Assembly (NCBI GenBank): GCA_002336805.1
Contig: DDEZ01000011.1
Span: forward strand, 744,001 to 808,000
Length of the DNA stretch: 64,000 nucleotides
Origin: Bacteroidetes bacterium UBA1941
Lineage (GTDB): Bacteria; Bacteroidota; Bacteroidia; Chitinophagales; LD1
Direction: 5' to 3'
Below, in pieces: positions 25,874-32,602 of this stretch (position 1 is the stretch's first letter; every line of letters begins with the position of its first letter). A model generated the notes under the pieces. That model saw only the letters and a list, made by a program, of their open reading frames with translations. It was not told the origin of the DNA and made no database searches. A program made the translations under genes and the position numbers.

Positions 25874-27308
25874 CCCCGCACTACCCTACACAGCTACCGC
25901 CCGCAAGCGTGTGGCAGTCATCGGCGCAGGCATAGCCGGTATCAGCACGGCGTGCAATCTGGCCGAGCGCGGCTTTGAGGTACACCTGTATGAGAAGGAA
26001 CACTTCCTGGGAGGCAAGGTAGGTAGCTGGCAGTTTGAGAGTCACGGCGAGACGCTCCGTGCAGAACATGGCTTTCACGGTTTCTTCCGCCAGTACTTCA
26101 ACCTGCGCAGCTTTCTCAAGAAGCTCGGTGCTGACAAGCACCTCATACCGATAGACGACTACATCGTACTCTTTGACAAAGACAAGAAGCAAGGCTTCAA
26201 GGACCTGAGCCGCGTGCCGGTGATGAATATCCTGGATATGCGGCGCTATGGTGTCTTCTCGTGGCAGACCTTTGTGAGCCCTTTCAGCATGCCTATGATA
26301 GACCTGTTGCGCTTTGATTTCAAGAAGACATACAAGAAGTATGACAAGGTCAGCTTTGCAGACTTTGCCCGCCGCACCCGGATGAATGACAGGATGAAGT
26401 TGATCTTTAGCTCCTTCTCACGCGCCTTCTTTGCCGAGCCGGAAGATATGTCTATGGCCGAGCTCATCAAGAGCTTCCACTTCTACTTTCTGAGCAATGA
26501 AGAAGGCCTGCTCTATGATGTGCTGGATGATGACTTTCAGCATAGCTTCCTCTCATACTGTGAGGCTTTTCTGCAAAAGCACCAGGCGAGCATCCATCTC
26601 AATACACCAGTCACCAGCCTTGCTAAGACCGTTACTAGCTTTGAAGTGAACGGTGAGGCCTACGACTACTGCGTCCTCTGCACAGATGTGAAGCACACCA
26701 AGCGCCTCATGCAGTCAGCACAGGGCTTTGAGTCATACGGCACCACACTCTCAGCGCTCACATCACTCAAGCAGACGAGCCGCTATGCTGTGCTGCGCCT
26801 GTGGACAGATCGCTACGAGGCTGACCCGTCGCTGCCTTTCTTTATCTTCACTGACAGGCTGCGCTGTCTCGATAGTGTCACCCTCTATCACAAGATGGAG
26901 AAGGAGTCTGCACAGTGGAGCCGTGAGCATCAGGGTGGTATCTTTGAGCTGCACAGCTATGCGCTGCCGGATGATCTGCGTGATGATGCAGAGATACGCA
27001 GGCAGCTGCTGGACGAGCTATATCACTACTTCCCGGAGCTGCGCGGCATGACGATCAGGCATGAGTATATGCAGCACCGTGATGACTTCCCGGCCTTTCA
27101 CACCGGGCAGTATGCCACGCGGCCAGAGGTAGTCACAGCGGTGCCGGGTTTCTATCTGGCGGGAGACTGGGTGCGCATGGACAACTGTACCATGCTCATG
27201 GAGGCAGCCTACACGTCCGGAGCCCTGGCGGCAAATCACATCATGCGCCAGGAGGGTCTGCGCGAAAACGAACTCATCAGCGTACCGACCAAAGGCCTAT
27301 TAGCCTAA
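25812..27308 (+). CDS. CrtU-like FAD-dependent carotenoid desaturase family protein
   Basis: 498 aa. FAD-binding VAVIGAGIAGIS (residues 34-45) and LYEKEHFLGG are followed by AEHGFHGFFRQYFNLR (84-99), which matches the HGFHxFFRQYxNLR block of CrtU/CruE carotene desaturase-methyltransferases rather than CrtI. The C-terminal FAD block is FYLAGDWVRMDNCTMLMEAA. In this family the enzyme acts on the beta-ring to make aromatic end groups, and some members have a fused Rieske domain; here the Rieske gene is separate and immediately upstream. The start could be ATG 25812 (62-nt overlap with the Rieske gene) or GTG 25911, directly at the FAD motif. Product unproven. Confidence 0.75.
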   Translation: MLQDLIRKKLHHYRQPLSYSDPALPYTATARKRVAVIGAGIAGISTACNLAERGFEVHLYEKEHFLGGKVGSWQFESHGETLRAEHGFHGFFRQYFNLRSFLKKLGADKHLIPIDDYIVLFDKDKKQGFKDLSRVPVMNILDMRRYGVFSWQTFVSPFSMPMIDLLRFDFKKTYKKYDKVSFADFARRTRMNDRMKLIFSSFSRAFFAEPEDMSMAELIKSFHFYFLSNEEGLLYDVLDDDFQHSFLSYCEAFLQKHQASIHLNTPVTSLAKTVTSFEVNGEAYDYCVLCTDVKHTKRLMQSAQGFESYGTTLSALTSLKQTSRYAVLRLWTDRYEADPSLPFFIFTDRLRCLDSVTLYHKMEKESAQWSREHQGGIFELHSYALPDDLRDDAEIRRQLLDELYHYFPELRGMTIRHEYMQHRDDFPAFHTGQYATRPEVVTAVPGFYLAGDWVRMDNCTMLMEAAYTSGALAANHIMRQEGLRENELISVPTKGLLA

Positions 27309-27325
27309 ACATAAATCAGTAGTCT

Positions 27326-28801
27326 ATCAGCACAGCAGTAGTCATAGGATCTGGTATAGGTGGCCTGGCCACTGCTATCCGTCTCGCTCACCGGGGCTAT
27401 CGCGTCACCGTGTATGAGCAAAATCCGGACGTAGGTGGCAAGGTGCATCGCATAGAGCAGGATGGCTATAGCTGGGGTTTTGGCGCTTCGCTATTCACCA
27501 TGCCGGAGCTGCTGGATGAGCTATTTACACTCTGTGGCAGGGACCCGTCAGACTACTATTCCTACTCACGCATTGATCCTGTCTGCCGCTACTTCTATGC
27601 AGATGGTACACGGCTCGATGCCTGGGCAGATACAGAGCGCTTCGCTGCGGAGGTAGAGCAGCGGACCGGTGAGCCTGCTGGCAAGGTCACACACTACCTG
27701 CGCCGCGTAGCAAAGATGTATGAGGTCACAAAGAATATCTTCCTCTACAGCTCTCTGCACCGCTGGCAGACCTACGCCACGCGCACCGCTCTCAGAGCGC
27801 TGGCAAACCTGCCACGCATCGGCATAGGTGGCCGTATGCATCAGGCGAATGCTACTGCTTTCTCCGATCCGCGCATCGTGCAGCTCTTTGACCGCTATGC
27901 TACCTACAATGGCTCTGATCCTTATCTGGCTCCGGCCACGCTGAATGTGATCTCGCACCTGGAGTATAATCAAGGTGCCTACTTTCTGCAGGATGGGATG
28001 CCGATGCTCACACGCAGCCTGCACAGGCTCGCGCTGGATATGGGAGTGGAGTTCGTTACTTCATGTCCTGTCACAGCCATCCGTGTACAGCAGGGTAGCG
28101 CTATGGGCATAGAGGCGCGTGGTACATTTATTCCCGCCGATATCGTGGTGAGCAATATGGACATCGTCTACACCTATCGCAAGCTGATGCCATCAGAGTC
28201 AGCCCCATCGCGCTATCTCGATCAGCCGCGATCCTCATCGGCCATCATCTTCTATTGGGGTATGAACCGGACCTTTCCGGAGCTGGACCTGCACAATATC
28301 TTCTTCAGCTCAAACTATGCGGAGGAGTTTCGCCAGCTTAGCATAGAGGGAGAGATCAGTGATGATCCGACCATCTATATCTACATCAGCTGCAAGAAGC
28401 AACCGGCTCATGCGCCTGCAGGAGGGGAGAACTGGTTTGTCCTCATCAATGCGCCACATGACGCAGGCCAGGGCTGGGAGGCGGTAGCTGCCAGCGTCCG
28501 CGCAAATGTAATAGCCCGACTCACTAAAGAGCTGGGCACGGACATAGCCGCCTGCATCGCCACAGAGACGGTCAATCACCCCGCCACCATAGACAGCAAG
28601 ACAGGGTCTTATCTCGGCGCTCTATACGGCAGCAGCTCCAACAATGTACTCGCGGCCTTCCTGCGCCATCCCAATTTTAGCAGGAGCATAGGTGGGCTCT
28701 ACTTCTGCGGTGGTAGTGTGCATCCCGGTGGCGGTGTGCCGCTGTGCCTGCTGTCGGCGCGTATCATAGATGGTATCATAGAAGAAAACAATAAGGCCTG
28801 A
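27326..28801 (+). CDS. crtD: CrtD-like carotenoid 3',4'-desaturase with apparent AUC start
   Basis: CrtI-family flavoenzyme, about 491 aa. The FAD motif AVVIGSGIGGLATAIRLAHRG and the C-terminal GGSVHPGGGVPLCLLSARI block (quoted as family marks) are those of CrtD, which desaturates 1-hydroxycarotenoids at C-3',4'; this fits a neighbouring CruF hydratase. In frame after the TAG at 27320 the codons read TCT ATC AGC ACA GCA GTA GTC ATA GGA: no ATG, GTG or TTG exists in any frame between the upstream stop (27306-27308) and the FAD motif. ATC at 27326 gives the expected (M)STAVVIGSG. The first GTG (27410) would delete the FAD-binding glycines. Confidence 0.82.
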   Translation: MSTAVVIGSGIGGLATAIRLAHRGYRVTVYEQNPDVGGKVHRIEQDGYSWGFGASLFTMPELLDELFTLCGRDPSDYYSYSRIDPVCRYFYADGTRLDAWADTERFAAEVEQRTGEPAGKVTHYLRRVAKMYEVTKNIFLYSSLHRWQTYATRTALRALANLPRIGIGGRMHQANATAFSDPRIVQLFDRYATYNGSDPYLAPATLNVISHLEYNQGAYFLQDGMPMLTRSLHRLALDMGVEFVTSCPVTAIRVQQGSAMGIEARGTFIPADIVVSNMDIVYTYRKLMPSESAPSRYLDQPRSSSAIIFYWGMNRTFPELDLHNIFFSSNYAEEFRQLSIEGEISDDPTIYIYISCKKQPAHAPAGGENWFVLINAPHDAGQGWEAVAASVRANVIARLTKELGTDIAACIATETVNHPATIDSKTGSYLGALYGSSSNNVLAAFLRHPNFSRSIGGLYFCGGSVHPGGGVPLCLLSARIIDGIIEENNKA

Positions 28802-28826
28802 TGTTTGTGGTCAAAGAAGCATCGAT

Positions 28827-29543
28827 ATGAAATACACTTACCTGCTCATAGATTTTTTCACAGTGATTATGCCACTAGTCTTCTCCTTTGACAGGCGCGT
28901 CGCCTTTTACAAAAAATGGAGGTACCTGATGCCGGCTATGCTTATCACTGCTACTATCTTTATCGTGTGGGATCACTACTTCACACTAGCAGGTGTGTGG
29001 AGCTTCAATCATAATTATACGCTGGGACTCGATGTGTGGTCGCTGCCGGTAGAAGAGGTCTTGTTCTTTCTCACCGTGCCGTATTCCTGCGTTTTCATCT
29101 ATGAGAATGTGAGAAGCTATAAACCAAAGAAACTCCTGCCAGAGAAACTTTGGGTCATCCTGCTCCTGATCGCGGCTGTCTTTGGAATATTGGCCTTCAG
29201 CGCATCAGGCCGGGCCTATACACTCTCCGTCACACTCGGCATGGCCATATTCCTGCCACTGTCTGTATGGCTACTCAGCGCAGAGCAGCTCGAAAATTTC
29301 GTACTCGCCTTCTTCATCAGCATCTTGCCTATGCTGGCAGTAAATGGTGTCCTCACCGCTCTGCCGGTAGTGAGCTATGATGATCACCAAAACTGTGGTG
29401 TGCGCATCGGTACCATACCTGTGGAGGACTTCCTCTATGGTGCGCTACTGCTCGGCATCAATATCTGCCTGTATGAGGTACTGCAAAGTATAGCAGCACG
29501 CAGACGCTCCGGCTCGAACAAAATCAGCCGCGCTGATGTTTAG
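28827..29543 (+). CDS. crtYcd: Lycopene beta-cyclase, CrtYcd type
   Basis: 238-aa membrane protein with six to seven TM helices, formed by two fused cyclase half-domains. Each half carries the active-site-type PxE(E/D) motif: LPVEE at residues 73-77 and IPVED at 197-201. This is the fused form of the actinobacterial heterodimeric CrtYc/CrtYd cyclase, as commonly found in Bacteroidota; it closes beta-rings on lycopene or gamma-carotene without an FAD domain. It sits between crtD and folE in the same operon, 25 nt after crtD. Confidence 0.88.
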   Translation: MKYTYLLIDFFTVIMPLVFSFDRRVAFYKKWRYLMPAMLITATIFIVWDHYFTLAGVWSFNHNYTLGLDVWSLPVEEVLFFLTVPYSCVFIYENVRSYKPKKLLPEKLWVILLLIAAVFGILAFSASGRAYTLSVTLGMAIFLPLSVWLLSAEQLENFVLAFFISILPMLAVNGVLTALPVVSYDDHQNCGVRIGTIPVEDFLYGALLLGINICLYEVLQSIAARRRSGSNKISRADV

Positions 29544-29559
29544 ACTGAAAAAGTAACCG

Positions 29560-30234
29560 ATGCTGAAAGTAAAAGTGGACCACGACGAAGCAGAGCAGAT
29601 AGGCGACGAGCACGTGATGACCTCTATAGAGACACCACTCCGTGCAGATGCCTTTGCCATGGATGATGACCTGAAGATAGAGCTGATAGAAGAGAAGTTT
29701 GCCGAGATCATGCAGATACTCGGACTGGACCTGGAGGATGATAGCCTGCGCGGCACACCGCACCGCGTGGCCAAAATGTATGTGAAGGAAATATTCAGCG
29801 GCCTCAATCCGGCCAATAAGCCTAAGATCGCCGTGTTTGAAAATAAGTTCAAATACCGCGAGATGCTGGTAGAGAAGGACATCGCCTTCTACAGCAACTG
29901 TGAGCACCACTTCGTACCGATCATAGGCCGTGCACACGTAGCCTACATCAGCAATGGTCAGGTGATAGGCCTCAGCAAGATCAACCGCCTCGTACAATAC
30001 TACGCCAAGCGCCCACAGGTGCAGGAGCGCCTCACCATACAGATAGCAGAGGCTATCAAAGAAGCGACACAGACAGACAGCGTAGCCGTAGTGATAGATG
30101 CGCAGCACCTCTGTGTATCATCACGTGGGGTGGGTGATACCAGTTCCTCTACCGTCACATCCAGCTTCACCGGCAGGTTTCAAAATGAGCAGACACGCAA
30201 TGAGTTTCTGGCCTACTGCGGGCTGAATAAATAA
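29560..30234 (+). CDS. folE: GTP cyclohydrolase I
   Basis: 224-aa homodecameric enzyme that makes dihydroneopterin triphosphate from GTP, the first step to folate and pterins. Zinc ligands are Cys114 and His116/117 in NCEHHFVP and Cys184 in HLCVSSRGV. It lies inside the carotenoid operon, 16 nt after the cyclase. A folE paralogue beside a CarH/LitR regulator, photolyase-like gene and SDR is a known arrangement in light-response clusters, where it may supply pterin or folate chromophore. Whether this is the only folE is not visible here. Confidence 0.95.
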   Translation: MLKVKVDHDEAEQIGDEHVMTSIETPLRADAFAMDDDLKIELIEEKFAEIMQILGLDLEDDSLRGTPHRVAKMYVKEIFSGLNPANKPKIAVFENKFKYREMLVEKDIAFYSNCEHHFVPIIGRAHVAYISNGQVIGLSKINRLVQYYAKRPQVQERLTIQIAEAIKEATQTDSVAVVIDAQHLCVSSRGVGDTSSSTVTSSFTGRFQNEQTRNEFLAYCGLNK

Positions 30235-30241
30235 AACGCAC

Positions 30242-30940
30242 ATGGGGCAGTATATCGTCATAGGTGGCACCTCAGGTATAGGCCTGAATATCGTACGCAG
30301 GCTCTCTGATGCTGACCATCAGGTGCACGTACTCTCCCGTACTGAGCGAAACCTGGAGGGCATCAGAAATGTATCACACACTGCCTGGGATGCCAACAGT
30401 AATAACGCTCCTGCAGGAGACTGGCCGGCAGAGATAGACGGACTGGTGTACTGCCCCGGCAGTATCACGCTGAAGCCATTTCACCGGCTCACCACGGAGG
30501 ATTTCCTCACAGACTATAGTGTAAATGTGACTGGTGCAGTGCGGGCCATACAGCATTTCCTACCGGCGCTAAAGGCGGCAGCTACACCATCTATTGTACT
30601 CTTCAGCACGGTAGCTGTGCAGACAGGCATGCCTTTTCACGCCTCTATCAGTGCTGCTAAAGGGGCGATAGAAGGGCTGACCAGATCACTGGCTGCAGAC
30701 CTGGCGCCACGCATCCGCGTGAACTGTATCGCACCCTCTCTCGTGCAGACTGAGCTGAGCGCGCGACTTACCTCCTCAGAGGACAAGATAAAGGCCTCCG
30801 CACAGCGCCATCCGCTGGGGCGCATTGGTACCACTGCAGATATAGGCGCTATGGCTACGCTGCTACTCACAGATGCTGCATGGATCACAGGGCAGGTGAT
30901 ACATATAGACGGAGGTATGAGCAGCCTCAGGCTGTCATAG
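30242..30940 (+). CDS. SDR-family protein, catalytic Tyr replaced
   Basis: 232-aa short-chain dehydrogenase/reductase fold: NAD(P) loop GGTSGIG (residues 8-14), NVTGAV region, and IDGGMSS near the end. The YxxxK motif is altered: the sequence reads FHASISAAKGA, so the usual catalytic Tyr is Ile while the Lys is kept, and the Ser of the triad (LFSTVAV) is kept. It may use a different acid or bind a pterin without classical catalysis. Last gene of the six-gene operon, 7 nt after folE; similar SDRs accompany folE in light-regulated clusters. Confidence 0.85.
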   Translation: MGQYIVIGGTSGIGLNIVRRLSDADHQVHVLSRTERNLEGIRNVSHTAWDANSNNAPAGDWPAEIDGLVYCPGSITLKPFHRLTTEDFLTDYSVNVTGAVRAIQHFLPALKAAATPSIVLFSTVAVQTGMPFHASISAAKGAIEGLTRSLAADLAPRIRVNCIAPSLVQTELSARLTSSEDKIKASAQRHPLGRIGTTADIGAMATLLLTDAAWITGQVIHIDGGMSSLRLS

Positions 30941-30942
30941 GG

Positions 30943-32034
30943 TCAGAGGTACTTCTCGCACTTTTTCCAGTAGGACATAAATGCCCCCGGCACCCTATCC
31001 ACCTCGGGGAATAGCCACTCAGGTTCGTCTTTGATACCGGGATAGTGCAGGGTAGTGGGATGTTGTTTAGCATACACCTCCGGGAAACTACCTGTATGCA
31101 ACAGTTGCTCTACACTACCGCAGAATACCTGTATACCCGGTATGTTTTCTGCTAGCCCTAGTATGAATGATAGCACGCGCTGTGAGACTGGATACTTTCG
31201 GTAGTGCTCCGGCTCCAGCAGCAGTACGCGATTGGCATCCATATCTGCGCGCCAGAGCGGATCGAGGTTGTAGGCGTTGTAGATCAGCAGTGGCCGGTCA
31301 TAGCGCAGCTGTGGTGCCGGTGCGTCTGGCAGCATTGTTACCAGCTGTGGTACGGAACACTCTTTTAGCACCGCAGGTATGGGCAGGTGTGGAAGCTGCT
31401 CATAAGGCACATCCAGGAAAGTACCTCCCTGCTGCGTGTGGCAGTACTTATTGATATTGGCTTGATCGCAGTAGTATTTCTTTGCGGAGAAAGTCCCCGC
31501 TACCCACTGCCAGCTCAATGTATTGCTAGCTAGGTCGTGATCTGCGAGATGATAGTAGAGCCAGCGCGAAGGTGCAGACCAGTGTGCACGTCCTATGTTA
31601 CAGGCTATAGACGCTACATACATGCGTACATGATTGTGCATATAGCCGGATGTGTATAGGTCTGCGATAGCGGTATCTATAGCAGTGATGCCAGTGCGGC
31701 CATCCATCAGTGCATCAGGCACATCATGATGTACTACATCCTGCTGCGGCCCTTTGATATCTGACCATAGCTGCTCACCCAGCCGGTACCACTGCCGCTG
31801 AAAGTACTCCCGCCAAGCCAGCTCAAAGATAAAGGTGTAGGCCTGCTCCCGGCTGTAGCGGCTCAGTATACGCTCCCTCACATAAGGTAGTGAAATGACC
31901 CCACGTGAGATATAGGGTGAGAGATGGCTCACGGCGCCGTCAGTATAGTTGCGCGTGCGGGCATAGGCTGTGGCATCTACGCGCTCTACAGCGGCCAGTA
32001 TATCTGCATAGCGGGTCAGTAGCTGCGGCGTCAT
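30943..32034 (-). CDS. Photolyase/cryptochrome-like flavoprotein with FAD domain first
   Basis: 363 aa. Residues ~1-230 match the photolyase C-terminal FAD-binding domain: LSPYISRGVIS, FELAWREYFQR, SGYMHNHVRMYVAS, LASNTLSWQWVAGTFSAKKYY. Residues ~240-363 look like the photolyase N-terminal alpha/beta module (RPLLIYNAYNLDPLWR, RVLLLEPEHY, VSQRVLSFILGLAEN, GIQVFCG), so the two domains appear in swapped order. Photolyases repair UV-damaged DNA or act as light sensors using FADH-. The start ATGA overlaps the flavin reductase stop, pointing to a joint role in supplying reduced flavin. Ends 3 nt from the convergent SDR gene. Confidence 0.8.
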   Translation of the reverse strand: MTPQLLTRYADILAAVERVDATAYARTRNYTDGAVSHLSPYISRGVISLPYVRERILSRYSREQAYTFIFELAWREYFQRQWYRLGEQLWSDIKGPQQDVVHHDVPDALMDGRTGITAIDTAIADLYTSGYMHNHVRMYVASIACNIGRAHWSAPSRWLYYHLADHDLASNTLSWQWVAGTFSAKKYYCDQANINKYCHTQQGGTFLDVPYEQLPHLPIPAVLKECSVPQLVTMLPDAPAPQLRYDRPLLIYNAYNLDPLWRADMDANRVLLLEPEHYRKYPVSQRVLSFILGLAENIPGIQVFCGSVEQLLHTGSFPEVYAKQHPTTLHYPGIKDEPEWLFPEVDRVPGAFMSYWKKCEKYL

Positions 32035-32513
32035 ATAGCTATCAGTTTCTTCTCACGCAGGTGGTGTAGCATCAGGGCTTCGCCTTCGGCTATATTGCGA
32101 TAGCTCACTACATCACATAGTGCCAGCATGTGATCACCGCCATCTGTCAGGGTGATGACCTGGAGCTCTATCACGGCCAGCGCGTCGCTCAGTACCTGAT
32201 AGCCTTGGTACGTCATGAGCCGCTTGCTGAGTGTCTTCAGTTTGTCTTTCGTACGGCCGCTCTGTTTGCCCAGCCGGGCTATCAGGTCCAGATGAGAGGT
32301 ACTGAGCAGCTGTAGTACAAGGCTGCGCTGCCCAGCTACATTGTCCAGCGTCTTTGTATCCTTGTAGATGCCTACCATATAGCGCTTGGGCTGCATAGAC
32401 ACCTGTGAGGCGTAGGTGCAGATATTCATATTGTGGCGGTGGCCGTCGTGACTAGCCACACTGTAGACGGGCAGGTCCAGGCGGTTCCACGGTTTCTTCC
32501 TGATAGTGCTCAT
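32031..32513 (-). CDS. Flavin reductase family protein
   Basis: 160-aa FMN-binding split-barrel protein (NMNICTYASQVSMQPKRYMVGIY at the N-terminus; DHMLALCDVVSY at the C-terminus). Members reduce flavins with NAD(P)H or use bound FMN. It is the first gene of a two-gene operon with the photolyase-like protein (4-nt overlap), and diverges from the TonB receptor gene across a symmetric promoter region. It could supply reduced flavin to the photolyase-like protein or electrons to the Rieske enzyme. Confidence 0.85.
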   Translation of the reverse strand: MSTIRKKPWNRLDLPVYSVASHDGHRHNMNICTYASQVSMQPKRYMVGIYKDTKTLDNVAGQRSLVLQLLSTSHLDLIARLGKQSGRTKDKLKTLSKRLMTYQGYQVLSDALAVIELQVITLTDGGDHMLALCDVVSYRNIAEGEALMLHHLREKKLIAI

Positions 32514-32535
32514 GCAGTTTTCTTGTATGGGTATT

Positions 32536-32560
32536 GAACAAACAGGCCCTTATATTGTTT
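32536..32560. promoter_or_regulatory. Symmetric ECF-type promoter serving divergent genes
   Basis: Plus strand: GAAC (32536-32539), N15, TTGTTT (32555-32560), 42 nt before the TonB receptor ATG. Minus strand: AAAC (32560-32557), N15, TTGTTC (32541-32536), 22 nt before the flavin reductase ATG. Because GAACAA and TTGTTT are near reverse complements, one site can be read both ways. Confidence 0.55.
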
Positions 32561-32602
32561 ATCGTTGCATAACCATTACACCACAAGATTGTTTAGCCCC
32601 AC

